DNA of 64,000 nucleotides, taken from contig OY725488.1 in NCBI GenBank assembly GCA_963281255.1, positions 4,673,925 through 4,737,924 on the forward strand. The letters run 5' to 3'. Within the stretch, counting starts at the first letter, position 1, and each line of letters starts with the position of its first letter. Under the pieces are notes generated by a model, which saw only the letters and a list, made by a program, of their open reading frames with translations, did no database searches and was not told the origin of the DNA. Of the stretch, positions 46,792 to 58,414 are shown one piece after another. The stretch comes from Aphrocallistes beatrix. Taxonomy: Eukaryota; Porifera; Hexactinellida; Sceptrulophora; Aphrocallistidae. The position numbers and the translations under genes were made by a program.

Positions 46792-46977
46792 AGTCTTCAA
46801 ATTACTCAAAATAATGAACAGCGAACTCACTATTTGCCTAAGTTCTTTCCGAAGAATATTGATACTAGACTGACAATTGGAAAAGATATTCACTCGATTA
46901 TCCTTGAGAATTCTAAGGCATTCTCTAAAGACCTTTCAAAATATACAAATAAGCATTCAGCTTATAGGATTGTAAAG
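46792..46977 (+). CDS. Candidate host-gene exon 3 (unrecognised product)
   Basis: 62 codons, phase 0 at both ends, acceptor TTTTTTCTATCATTTTAG, donor AAG|GTATAT. The peptide starts SLQITQNNEQRTHYLPKF, includes FPKNIDTRLTIGKDIHS and ends NKHSAYRIVK. It joins in frame to the end of exon 2 (DYIK). Its composition (Asn, Lys, Ser and Ile with few repeats) matches the other two candidate exons and not the transposases. I found no convincing next exon in the remaining 17 kb, so the gene may continue beyond the window or end in an exon I could not recognise. Function unknown. Confidence 0.6.
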
Positions 46978-48570
46978 GTATATATGTGTTCGCCCACCTT
47001 CTGCCTCCGAATATATTAGAAATCTTGAATATCTTGTTCTGAATTCTAGATCACAACTTTATCTATAAAGTAAACTTGATGATCGATGAGTTTTGAATCG
47101 TGCAATATTAATAAAATTTGAATTTCTTCCATGCATCCTATAGAATTAGTACTAACACAGGTATAAAATATAATTTAGGGACTCGATCTTTTGTACTTTT
47201 ATATATAATTGAAACTTGATGTAGCTATATACTAGCAGGATTCGCATATTTGCTAGCGCGGTTAGCCAACACTGGGGACATCATATAGTTTAGAAGCGCG
47301 CGTAGACCGCCTTACATTGATTACTCTCACTGATCAAAATATGCATAAGTTGAATTTAATAAAAAGAATGGTAGCATGATATCATTGCCCCAAATGAGTT
47401 ATCATTTTTCCAAAAGAAATTTTAATATAAAATTTCAAATATTTAAATGTGTCTTCACTCCAAATTAGGCTTCTCCATTTACTATCCACAGTGAGCAAAA
47501 ACAAGTATATCAGCGGTAATAGCTATTTATTTTGAAGACAGAGGTATTCGATGTATTATTTACCTTTGGATTGTAACCTATGAAATATAGAGGACCATAA
47601 ATCTTTGATATAGTTTTAGAAGTCTTTTTTTTTCTCGCATTGAGCTTTCTTTCGAAGAATTAAAACTAAACTGATTATGAAATAAGACACATCCAGACAT
47701 CTCTGAGGTTCCCTAAAACCCTATTTTTCTGGATAATCCTTCTCGATATCATTGGATATATTTTGAGAATCTTCTAAACTGTTCTTAGTTATATTTATTA
47801 CATTTATTACTGTCATCAACTAATTAAACAACGTCGAGCCAGATTTCCTATAGTTAATGTGCAAACGTGAGGAAAAAAACTGTAGATTTTTATATTTATT
47901 TTCTCGCATAAAAAAACACGGGTATAATATTTGGAAGATAAAATAAGAAAAATTCCCAGCGTAGATAAGCATATAATTAAGAATATATTAATCAATATCA
48001 GAAGATTCTTCATTTGTGTCTCAATTACGAAGTTCTACCCTTTCTATGTTGTCGTCACTATCCTCATCGTGACAGTAGCTACAAGTTTCTGCGAATATAT
48101 TTCCCTGTTCTTTAGAGAACCTTTCTGCCTTATCCCTTCGTAAATATTAATTTTAGGTCACCATATAATCAACCAATATATGTGGGTATAACTCGTGTTC
48201 TAACTAAGGTCTTAAATAAGATCTCAAAGATTTTGCATTCTAGAATGTAGTTTCTCTCTGCTCTGAATTTATTGCTGCCCCAGCTGTTAATTGAAGTTCA
48301 TAATGGAGGCAGAATTTCATATATTGGTCGGAAAGTATGTGCGATTTTATTGAGCAAGGTAATCAGGTTGCATCTAATGATTCTCTGAATAGAGATATAT
48401 TCACTTCCCACCAGGATATCTTAAAATCCCCAAACATGTCTTTTAATGGCTAGGGAATGGTTTAATATCTACACAAACCGGACCAAAGTATTTGTACACT
48501 ATATTATTTCCCATTCATATAGTACTAAATTGGGTCTTTTCATGTATGGACATGTATTCATACTCTAAGA
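46978..48570. other. No gene seen
   Basis: Begins with GTATAT donor. A/T-rich; a slightly G+C-richer patch with TAGCGCGG and AAGCGCGCG occurs at 47245-47310 without recognisable structure. Two short overlapping open frames near 47816-48143 carry no motif. Confidence 0.4.
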
Positions 48571-48734
48571 CAGTGGTTCCCAACCTGGGGTGCATGGACC
48601 CCTTAGTGGTTCACAGAAGATATCAGGGGTCCACAGGATTCGAAATTTTTTATTACGGTTAATAGGAGGGGGTCCACATAATATAGGAAAATTGCTATAG
48701 GGGGTTCACAGTCAGTCAAGGTTGAAAACCGCTG
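48571..48734. mobile_element. hAT MITE, 164 bp
   Basis: The ends CAGTGGTTCCCAACCTGGGG and the complement of CAGCGGTTTTCAACCTTGAC are flanked by the exact 8-bp duplication CTCTAAGA (48563-48570, 48735-48742). Confidence 0.93.
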
Positions 48735-49114
48735 CTCTAAGAGATACTTAGCGTCTGATTTAAGATTCGAAATCTAAACATTCGAAAGTTGGAATTTAAT
48801 GATTCATTAAAAAATATTTACAATAACTATACGGTGCCCAGAAATTATTGGCACCTTATTTTGTTATCCTTGACTTTCTATAATTTAGTATAACCATACT
48901 GTATATTCTTCAACCTTCCTATTATTCTATTGAGCTTCCGTAATAGCTATTATTTGATGCCTGATAGGATTAAGAAATGTATAGAACATACTGAGGATTA
49001 AACATATGGAGAGGAGCAAGAGTAAATATTTCCATAGGTGAATCATATCACTTGATAATTGGTTCATGGGATACGCCATTATTTTATGAATGACGAACCC
49101 TTCATTAATTCCTT

Positions 49115-50692
49115 ATACCATAGCATTCTATATACTAAGGCAATGGATGGAAAAATTAGTACCATTGATTGGTTAAATACTTCAAAACCAATAATTTTGA
49201 TAGTGTAGATATTTCAATTTTCCATTAATTTAGGCATTCACCCACCCTGACAAACTAACTATTGTATCAGAACAATTGTAATGAGATATATTATTTGTTT
49301 TTTAATGAACATAGTCGAATTAATTAATACTTAATACATACAAAATATACAAAAGAATAGTTAATCACAATTTTGAGACTTGAAATATAGACTAGAATTA
49401 ACTTAGAGGCAGACTTGACTTAACTTGAGAAATAGACTTGACTTAGCTTTAGAGATAGACTTGGCTTAGCTCGAGAGATATACTTGACTTAGCTCGAGAG
49501 ATAGACTTGACTTAGCTTTAGAGACAGACTTGACTTAGCTTTAGAGACAGACTTGACTTGACTTGAGACCTGCTGAGACTTGATGCATCATAAGGGAACA
49601 ATATACTTCTACAAGTAATAAGGAACAATCACACCCGGCCTTTCAATAGGATATAGTCACACATTCCGGGCCTCTACAGCCTGTGAAGTCGACTAACAAA
49701 TAATATAACAAATAATATATTAAATTAGTTCTTGAATTTAGCAAGTTTGTATTCTCTGTTTCAATACTAGTGCATTATATATAGGTCTTAACTTTATTAG
49801 AAGTGTGCAATGTTCTCAGTTCTATAGTAGCACATGCCCAATGAATAATATGAGTACGGAAAGAGCCAGAATTAAAGTTTAAAATTTCTGCTGAGGGTGC
49901 AGATACATCGTCGTTAAACGACTATTCTTCCCTACACTATTCACATTGAACATTTTCTAAACATCATAAACGAATTTCAAGAACCCAACAGTTTGGTTCT
50001 GGTCTACACTGTTCTTTTCCATGATATTATCTAACATTCTGTCTGGCTGAAGTTGACTAATGGAAAACCTTGAAGGCCAAAATGATATTTTGCCTTTCCA
50101 AGCAGACAACCGCTTTCGATGTTAATTTGGAACACGTTAAGATAAATTGCACTTATCCTAATTAAAAAAGGTACTTATGCCCACGTCTTTGTAGTAACTA
50201 GGATTGCATTCACTAAATTGTGGAAGGCAACACTTTTTCTTTGTCTTTTAAATTCAGTCAATTGTTTCTACCCAACTGGAGTATGTATACCATTTTCACG
50301 AAGAGTATCTTTTGGGAAATTGAAAAACTTCATGAAGTATTCTACTCCTGTAATTGGAAGTACATGTAGAGTCAGGCGCGACATCGTCCGAATAATAATT
50401 TAGGCAATTAGTGTTGTCAAGTGAGGTATGTTAAATGTGTAAAGGAAATAATATGCAGCAAAACAATAAATTACTGTAATACACTAATGTTGTATGTGAA
50501 GTAAATATAAATATTGTGGTTACATAATATTTTCAAAAGGAATATTTAAACAACCATGAACTCAAATTATGAGATAATTATATAGTTGATAATAATAGTT
50601 ATTTAATAAGCGGTTTAGGATTGAAGTATTTGACCAATCCATGGTACCAATTTTTTGGTGATTGCCATTGCCTTAGTTTATAGAATGCTATG
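49115..50692. mobile_element. Inverted-repeat-bounded segment, 1.6 kb
   Basis: ATAGCATTCTATATACTAAG (from about 49122) and the complement of ATAGCATTCTATAAACTAAG (to about 50692) head inverted repeats of about 75 bp. The interior contains a minisatellite and no recognisable gene. No clear target duplication, so mobility is inferred only. Confidence 0.45.
49395..49590. repeat. Minisatellite, unit of about 24 bp
   Basis: Tandem units of the type AGACTTGACTTAGCTTTAGA with small changes, about eight copies. Confidence 0.85.
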
Positions 50693-50723
50693 CTTATACA
50701 TTCTTGCGTTAAAGATGTTTCCA

Positions 50724-51247
50724 GAACGAAACGAGGTGCATGCATTAGTTCGAATTTCAAAGGTTGTCACTAGTTCGAATATCATAGGTTGTCATTAGTT
50801 CGACTCGGTTTTGCTAGGGTTGTCATTAGTTCGACTCGATTTTGCTAGGGTTGTTATTAGTTTTACTCGAATTTTGGGAGAGTTGGCATTAGTTCTAAAT
50901 GATCAATTCATTGATATTTACTCATTGTTATGCTTCCAAACCTCACAAAATTAAAATACCACTTTCGCCGTCAATTTGACACTGTTTCAAACTTAAAATG
51001 CCTACTTTCACTTTCTGCGATTATTTTCTCCGCAACCATATTTCCGTTAATGAATGTTTACTCTCAATAAAATCGAGTCGAACTAATGACAACCCTAGCA
51101 AAACCGAGTCGAACTAACGACAACCCTAGCAAAATCGAGTCGAACTAATGACAACCTTAGCAAAATCGAGTCGAACTAATGACAACCTATGATATTCGAA
51201 CTAGTGACAACCTTAAGATTCGAACTAATGCAGCGTCCCCGTTTCCA
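50724..51247. mobile_element. Element of inverted 31-bp arrays with 16-bp flanking duplication
   Basis: The left half repeats GGTTGTCATTAGTTCGACTC-type units; the right half repeats their reverse complement (GAGTCGAACTAATGACAACC). Exact direct repeats GTTAAAGATGTTTCCA lie immediately outside (50708-50723, 51248-51263). The ends are related as inverted repeats around GAAACG and GCATTAGTTCGAA. Noncoding. Confidence 0.65.
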
Positions 51248-51263
51248 GTTAAAGATGTTTCCA

Positions 51264-52300
51264 AAAGAAGTGAAATTTAGTAATGAGCGCAAGTTTTCTG
51301 AATTTTCGGAAGCATTACCCATCGCGATTACATAATTTGATTGAACGCTATTAGAATTTGCTATATACTGACCATTCGGAAGCATTGAGACTATATTGAC
51401 AGATAGTTTGAGGAATTTTTACCGCCATCCAGTTGTACTTTAAGTCTCTTTTGTCTCTTTGACTGTTTTTATGTGATTATACCCACTAATATTTCAACAT
51501 TGATCAAATTCCAATTGGAACTGGTTCTAAGTTTTGTGTTTCTGAACGGATCATTTTGATGAATCTGAAGTAAATATTTCTCCAATTTGTTACCATTTTC
51601 CCTGCTCCTTTACTCCCCCCGTGGGAAAATGAATTCCTTCTTTGAGAAGAATTCTACTCAGTTTCGGAATATAACTTTTTCCTCTACCAAGATGACCTAA
51701 CCTCTGGTAATCTCAACTGCCTCTCCGCTTAATACGTGATTACTAATATTGTGTTTTACACTCTTATACGGAATTGTAGTCCCAGCTAATTGATTATTCG
51801 GATCGAATTGACGATGTAATGAAAGAGCATTAAATGGAGTAATAAGGCGATTGTCACCTAGCTAAACCTTCGAGACTATTGACAAGGAAATTAGTAGTGA
51901 AATTTTCCGTATATCAACGAGACCCTACCCTTTCGGCGAAGAGTTTTCCAGCCTGCTGAGAAGTTTGTAGGCGTTGCATAACGGTTTGTAATAGTCGATA
52001 TCATGGACATCAGTAGACATTCCACACTTGCTGCACATTAGCCTGACAGGAAATTGTTCTTAATCGCCTGCCAGGATTAAGACCTTGTCTCTCGAGTTTG
52101 ACAGATTATTATTCATGAAGGACGAGTATATTTTGCATATATGGCATCGATCTGTATGGACACAAAGAATCGCCTTATGAGTAATGTTACTTGGAATTTC
52201 GACATTTAGGTTTGGATTCATTATTATTTCTATCGGAATGCCATTTGTGTTTGTCGAGTTTGACACTTTCTAAGTCTAATAACTGAGATCTACAACTACA
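51264..52300 (-). pseudogene. Coding-like minus-strand region, unrecognised
   Basis: Three broken minus-strand segments look coding but match no family I know. 52266-52060 has NITHKAILCVHTDRCHICK, followed after a stop by LMCSKCGMSTDVHDIDYY (cysteine pairs suggest a small zinc-binding module). 51850-51650 has NQLAGTTIPYKSVKHN. 51385-51240 has MLPNGQYIANSNSVQSNYV. Stops separate them. It may be an old retroelement or gene remnant. The rest of the stretch shows nothing. Confidence 0.3.
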
Positions 52301-52537
52301 ACAAAATACCTTTGGCTTATAGAGATCAATCATCTCAGTGCGAAAATCTATGTATATAACTTATAAGCTCTGTCAATCATCAGATTAGTAGGAGCCTAGC
52401 CTACTATAAATACAGCTAGATATGCTACCGTAAACTAACAAAATATAGTACGATTTTGAAACATATAATATATGCATATTATAAGGTATTATTGATATAC
52501 GTACTCTAGTTAGAAATGGATCTGATAGTGTAAGATA

Positions 52538-53814
52538 CAGAATGTCCCGAAAATATTTTCCGATTATAATATCGACTATATTATGCACCCTTGGCTCACC
52601 TGATTCCAACAAAGTTAAATAACAACTATTTTACCTTTGGCAACGTGTTAAAAGATTAAATAATAGCTATATTTCCCAAGGCATTGTATTCGTCTGATTT
52701 TTATGTAATTTACAAATTTCGTTTTTTTCGGATATTCTACTAGATATCAAATTTTATGAATCCTCCCTCAACTGTTGTGCGTATCAAAGCGATAGCTATG
52801 TTAGAAGCAGGGATTACACATAAAGACGTTGCTAGAAGACTAGGGAAAACAATCAAAACGGTAAATAATTGGTGGAAACGCAATAAGTGTGGTGAAAGTC
52901 TTTGATGACAGTCTTTGAATGATAAACCCAGATCAGGGAGGCCATCTTCACTAACAAGAGTGGCTAAAATTGTGGTTCAAAGTCTGTTGGTAAGAGACAC
53001 CAGTCGACAAGAAAACTGGCGTGAAGACTAACCACTCTTGGCCACAAGACCTCCAAAACCGTCGTACATCGCTATTTGAGTGAAAAGCTTGGCCTCGAAA
53101 ACTACAAAAGAACCCGCAATCCGAGATTAACGGAAAAACAGAGGTTCACCGGTTGAAACTTTGTAAAGAAAGGCTCAATTGGTCAGCTATGGAGTGGGCT
53201 AACGTCATATTCTCGGACGAAGCTCCTTTTCATCTGTTTGAACCTTCAAACCGACCGCGTTTGGGACTCTGATGCTCAAAATATACCTCCGGTTCTCACA
53301 TCAAAATTACCCCCACATTTGATGGTATGGGGCGCTATGTCAGCTAACGCTGTGTCAGAATTGCGCATTCTTCCTCAGAAATGTACTATAAATGCCAAAT
53401 GTTATGTGGATAACATCCTAGCTGGCTCATGCAAATCTGCTTTTGCTCGTAGGCGATCGAAAGGGACGATTCTGGATAGAAAACTTTGCGAAAACATGTC
53501 GAATGCCATTTTCAACAGGATGGGGCCCCTGCTCACACATCAAAATCGAGCAAGGAATGGTGTCTATTGAATCTTCCTGGTTACTGGGCGAAAGAAGTAT
53601 GGCCAGGCAACTCTCCTGATCTTTCTCCGATTGAAAATTGGTGGGCTGTGTTTTAACAAAACTTATCGAGATACCGCCTGAGACAAATCTAGAAATGCTG
53701 GGAAAGAATCTGAAAACGTTGTGGTCGGACATCATCCTCATTTACTCAAAAGATTGAAAGATGGGATGTCTGAAAAATGATGGGATGCCAGGGAAAGACT
53801 TTCGGGACATACTG
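52538..53814 (+). mobile_element. Tc1/mariner DD37E element, complete
   Basis: 1277 bp bounded by CAGAATGTCCCGAAAATATT and the complement of CAGTATGTCCCGAAAGTCTT, with TA on both sides (52536-52537, 53815-53816). It carries one decayed transposase gene. Confidence 0.92.
52756..53773 (+). pseudogene. DD37E transposase (IS630/Tc1/mariner superfamily), decayed
   Basis: Starts MNPPSTVVRIKAIAMLEAG with a helix-turn-helix (THKDVARRLGKTIKTVNNWW). Two adjacent stops follow near 52904. Then come DKPRSGRPSSLTRVAKIVV, YLSEKLGLENYKRT, WANVIFSDEAPFHLFEPS (first Asp), LMVWGAMSANAVSELRIL, FQQDGAPAHTSKSSKEW (second Asp) and NSPDLSPIENWW (Glu), across several frameshifts. I counted 37 residues between the second Asp and the Glu, so this is a DD37E member rather than Tc1 (DD34E) or mariner (DD34D). 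Such enzymes cut at TA. In-frame stops (for example after NWWAVF) show the copy is dead. Confidence 0.88.
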
Positions 53815-54247
53815 TATGATGAATGGGCATGAATCACATGATTAATACGTAGTAAATTCATATACAAAATGTTAATTTGAGATGGTACGTTGTCTCGATT
53901 TAAAACTTCAATCCGATCTTTTCTCCTCTTTTCATTAATTTATTTTGTAAAATTCTTGAAATACTATATATTACCTATTATCTTATCGGCTAGATTCTTA
54001 TTGTTTTCTTCGCGCAACTCACAGCTAAAAGTTTCCCAACAGTTTGACAAGCAGTTAAAAACACGAAGAGCGACGTTTTTCAGGGTGTTATGAATGAAAT
54101 GATTTTGTGTTCTGTATATTCAAGCACAGCAAATGCTATTTGAACATGATTATTCAGGGTAGAAGGTGGGAGCTTGAGACCTCTATCTAAATTATCCACG
54201 CATGCATTAGAAATAGGATCAGTTTTTAGAAGGTTTATACACCACTC

Positions 54248-56354
54248 TCATTGAGTACTTTTTAATAAGCAGTGAGAGATATAACCAGCTATGTAGACAA
54301 CAACTTCTTCGCTGTCAGTAGAAAGGATTAGATTAGAAAGATCTTCAGTTTTTATTTCATCAATGAAAACATCAACCGGCTCTACACAGTCATGGGACAA
54401 GTCTTCTAACGCTGATATCTTGAAGTCTCTTTCTACCATACTTTAATCTTGATTATAGATTCTGATCTCAACACGTTTAAGCTGACTAAAAATCTTTCTC
54501 CACTCATCTGGCGATATTGAGAGAATCAGCGTTCCAATGGATCAGTCTGAAGTCTTCCAGTAAGAACGTACTCATAACCTTCACACAAGAGTTCACTTGA
54601 TAAGTCAGCAATTGCACGGTTGTTGATTAATGCATCGAAAGTTTGCATTGATAATCCAAGTGTTTGTTATCTTTCCAATTCTCAAGCCATAAACTTATCA
54701 TCCTTAACAAATCGCACCTCGAATCATTCATCTTAAGTGCATTTCCAATAGGATCTGATGAATTCTCTCCTTAAAATTAACAATTAGCCACCAAAATGAA
54801 ACAGTTGAAGAAAATCAACTGTATCTGCTCTTCAGGGAGGTAACAACGAATTGCTGCTATAGTAGTTAAGGCCAAGGGGACAGATTGTTTGTTGTTACCA
54901 GGGTGTAAGACTTTATAACCCACTTTGGGTGCTTTTCGTAGATGGGAATTAAGGTCTAAATCTTTCGCTTGTATTTGATGCAAGTGTGACCAGCAAACGA
55001 AACCAGCAGGAACAAGCATAGATATTTAATTGGTGATACATGAAATTTCAGGAATCTGGAAAAAAGAGAAGCTAAGAGGTTGTTTCGGATGTTCTTAACT
55101 AGGTGCACTGTATCGTATATTAAATATATTTCTGATAAATGTCATTTTGGATTGAAGATTGCAAAATCCTTGAATGAGATACATCTTCAACAAATCCTTG
55201 TTGAATTATTGTCCGAGATCAGAGCACGTAGTTGGAAATTTGTTTCAGTTAGAGATATGATACAACCGATTATCATGTCTCTCACGAGTACATGTGAAAA
55301 CTTGACGAGAGGAATGTTTTTTAGTACAAACGGTGCACATCATTTTAAATATATTACCATAAACGTAATAATATTTTTGTGAATCTCCAAATTATGATCG
55401 CACCCAATAAGAGTTGTGCCAGTGAATTGAACTTGGGGGCTGCAAATACATCTTATCAAGAAGTAACACAATATCATTACCAATAAACCCATTGTTATTT
55501 AGTGCACAACGCATTACTAGTAATGACAGAATGAGAGTTGGGCTTTCTGAGGCTTTCTGAGAGACTCACTAGGCAGGAGTAAAAATTTAGACAGAAATTG
55601 ATAAGCGAAATGTGAGATGTATTGTAGCATTAGAGCGAACTTCAGGACTTCAGAGGAATACTTTGGTACTTTAAGACTATAAAAGCATACGCTGAACAAC
55701 TTTTTTTCTCACGTCCACATCATAGGAACAAGTTGCATTCCGATAATAGCTAGTGAGGTCTGTTAGGAGGTCTAAAGAATGTAGCTTCCCAGATTGCTTG
55801 CATATATAAGCTGGTAATGGGAGCGGAACAACTTCATAACTCAAATGGACATGAAGATCACAGTCAATAATGACAGTTGCGATACCAGTGTTTATATTGA
55901 GAAGGTATGCTGTTATATCGATTTTGTAATAACAAAGGTGAACCCTTGATATTCTTTTGCACTGTATAAATATGCAATCACGTCTTCGAAAGATCTAATA
56001 GAGAACATATCAGAAAATAAGGGCAGTTCCTCCGGGTGGAAGATATTTAGCAGTGGGCTTTCTACAAGGTTTAGGAATAACTGCTTGACTTTGAGGGGTT
56101 GAAGAAGGATGCATAGTAGGGATGGGATATAAAGAGGGGTCCAATCTCACTCTTTTTGGGTGTCGAATTAAATATTTTTCCTCAAAGTGATCTCTACACA
56201 TACTAGCATTAGTAGATGTAGAATAATCTTGTCGCTGTAAAGATTATTGCCATTTTTCATGCAGAGAGCTGTCACTTGGGAAGTTGAACATAGGTTTCGT
56301 ACTGACTGTGAGGTAACTTGTTTTACATCCTGCAACTGCACATTTCTTAGCCAT
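54248..56354 (-). pseudogene. P-element/THAP9-like transposase relic
   Basis: The minus strand starts at 56354 with MAKKCAVAGCKTSYLTVS, FNFPSD and, after one stop, CRDHFEEKYLIRHPKRVRL: a THAP zinc finger (C-x4-C ... C-x2-H) that binds DNA. Further along are KYSSEVLKFALMLQYISHFAYQ and SESLRK (about 55680-55550), CTVCTKK and LIYDTVHLVKNIRNNL (55340-55080), HLRKAPKVGYKVLHPGNNK and IAAIRCYLPEE (54960-54800), and VVVYIAGYISHCLLKS at the C-terminus (about 54300). The order is that of THAP9/P transposases, which use GTP as cofactor for cut-and-paste transposition. Frequent stops and frameshifts make it non-functional. Confidence 0.82.
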
Positions 56355-56689
56355 GTCTAAGTTAGCTATTTTTAAGTTAGCTATTAGTTTATTAGAGAAA
56401 ATAAGATTTACAAGTTTTAGAAATAATAATTAAATTGAATACTTAACTAAGGGAATGAAGTTGAACAAGTGAAACTTATCGGATAATATTATGCTGAAAT
56501 TGACAACGCATTCTATATAAATACTGTACAGTATCTAGTCCAGTAGCTTGGAAGTTTTGGCGCCTAAAATTTGACCAATCAAATTCGAATATTTCGGATT
56601 ACTATATTTTGCTAGTTTACGGTAGCATATCTAGATGTATTTATAGTAGGCTATGTATGGTAGGAAGCTGTCGCAAATTTTTCTTGGAA

Positions 56690-57417
56690 AATCTTTTATA
56701 AATCTATATTAGATCTTACTTTACATTATATGGTTCGAAAATATGATGTTCAAACTCACAACCACTCCAAATCCCATTAAACCGTTGGAAATTAGTTTCG
56801 ATCCAATTTTTTTAATTTGTTTACTTTATGTATCAATTTTAGACAAATGTAAACACGTAGTTTATCATTTTGATTAGAAAATACGATATTCAAAATCTAT
56901 GCCCCAAATGATCCCGTGTCAACTGTAGAAAGCTAGTACCTAGCATATTTTGGTATTTGTTTACTTAATGCATATTTTTTAAAAAAAATAAATAAATAAA
57001 TTATCATATTTATTCTAAATCTATACCCATAAAACCTCATATCAACCGTTGGGAGCTAGTCTCTTGCATATTTACAAAATTCGTCAAATGATGCGAAAAT
57101 ATGTATATAAAGGTGGCAAAATATACATATCCTTTTTTATTGCTATACACTATAATAAATTTAAGGCATCTAGTATATAATGTATGGCTGTAGTATTCAT
57201 AACAATGACAGTGTATTGTGGTGTCGTACAATGACTTATATTGTGAGTGAAGTCATGCATATTGTATAGAAAAGGTGTGAAAAATTCTCTTAGATCGTCG
57301 AACTAAATCATAGACTCTTCATTTGACACCTACATACAAATATTCGTATCGCTATGACTTGCCAATTCTTTAATCAATTCAAACAAACAAACAAAAGTTC
57401 CTAGCGTTTTAATATAT
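56690..57417 (-). mobile_element. Helitron family C, 3'-truncated copy
   Basis: A minus-strand copy with two to three diverged 140-bp units, the block GTCAAATGATGCGAAAATAT, and the 5' end complement (AGCGTTTTAATATATC) at about 57417. The GC-rich 3' end is missing. Confidence 0.7.
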
Positions 57418-58060
57418 CTACTATCACAGCCTACGTAACTATAGTTTGTTCACGGTATTTAACCATGGATTACTTCAAGTCTTATGTGCAAAATACAAAC
57501 TGCATAGCATATCAATATTTTGCTGAAATTTAATGGTGTATAATCAATATGAATACAAAAGAAGTGAAAAATTGTGATAGTTATCTCTCTTGCTACAAAC
57601 TAACATGTACGTATACGAATAGTCCTTCATATTAATCAAGACCCAATCTCCCGTGGTTATTATGTTGGATGTTTTTTTGCTTAATCGTACTCATTGGGTG
57701 CACTCCTGGTTTTCTCGTGCAATTTCACTCAATTCTTGCCTCTTCTTTACCGTTGTTTCGAGATACTGACTGGCTGACCCTGTAACATTTGTTGGAGTAC
57801 TACCAGTGCTAATGAGCATATCGATTGGTGATATCTGCTGACGGACAAACGCCAACATGTGTGGAGATATTTTATTCGGCACGTTGTCCAGATTATTGCA
57901 GTAGAAAGTAACCACTTGAAACAACGACAGCCAGGAATTATATCATAGTCAAATATATTTCAAACATTATGGTTTGTTTACAAAATAGACTTGGAGTAAT
58001 CCATGTTGAGGTAAATTTCGTACCGTGAATAGGCTATAGCTACGTAGGATGTGATCTACT
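57418..58060. mobile_element. Inverted-repeat element carrying a coding-like insert
   Basis: The left arm (57418-57510; CAGCCTACGTAACTATAG, then TTCACGGTA, then CATGGATTACTTCAAGTCT) pairs with the right arm (about 57965-58060; complement of CATCCTACGTAGCTATAG and so on). Interior 57691-57924 is an open minus-strand frame. No clear target duplication. Confidence 0.55.
57691..57924 (-). CDS. Small open frame in inverted-repeat element, unrecognised
   Basis: 77 codons on the minus strand starting MFQVVTFYCNNLDNVPNKIS, with HMLAFVRQQISPIDMLISTG and SQYLETTVKKRQELSEIARE before the stop. The C-terminal part looks helical and charged (Lys, Arg, Glu-rich) and the composition is more protein-like than neighbouring random frames. 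No second copy in this window and no recognised family. It may be a captured host exon or the remains of an ancestral transposase; it may equally be a chance frame. Confidence 0.3.
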   Translation of the reverse strand: MFQVVTFYCNNLDNVPNKISPHMLAFVRQQISPIDMLISTGSTPTNVTGSASQYLETTVKKRQELSEIARENQECTQ

Positions 58061-58414
58061 ATGATATTATCTGGATTAATATTGATAACACGTCATTCGA
58101 TTGAAATCAGCGCAATACTGATTAATCTCTCATTTGCCATCATATTTCCCGAATATGTTTCTACCCGTTTATGGTAGTAAGCTCCTTTCCCTCGGCAAAC
58201 GGTGATTTCATCGAAAGAAGAATTAGTTGAGGTGAAATTTCGTTTAAAGAAAATTCATCGAAAACAAAATTCATCCAGATTAGTTATTTTAATATTTAGT
58301 TCGAAACTAAAAATGAGATCTTGGTCTTGTCACTTTTATACACAATGCCATGGTGGGTTTTGTTTGCATTCACACCTAAAATTAAACTTTGAGAATAGGC
58401 CTGTTTTGCTAATA

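Larger units (their letters stand above)
52395..56656. mobile_element. P-like (THAP) DNA transposon with a DD37E element inside
   Basis: Inverted ends: CTAGCCTACTATAAATACAG on the left and the complement of ATAGCCTACTATAAATACAT on the right, homologous over about 55 bp (both contain TAGATATGCTACCGTAAACT). Between them lie a THAP/P transposase relic (minus strand) and an inserted Tc1/mariner DD37E element. Subtracting the latter leaves about 2.98 kb, close to the length of canonical P elements. A clean 8-bp duplication is not visible (GTAGGAGC left; GTAGGAAGC four bases beyond the right end). Confidence 0.65.

Noticed and set aside
50264-50330. Fourth exon of the candidate host gene
   Set aside because: There is a pyrimidine tract and AG, but the phase-0 frame stops after about 20 codons and no good donor lies before it; the opposite strand looks equally coding-like.
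55080-55382. 100-codon plus-strand gene
   Set aside because: Antisense to the P/THAP transposase relic, whose conserved phrases are on the minus strand here.
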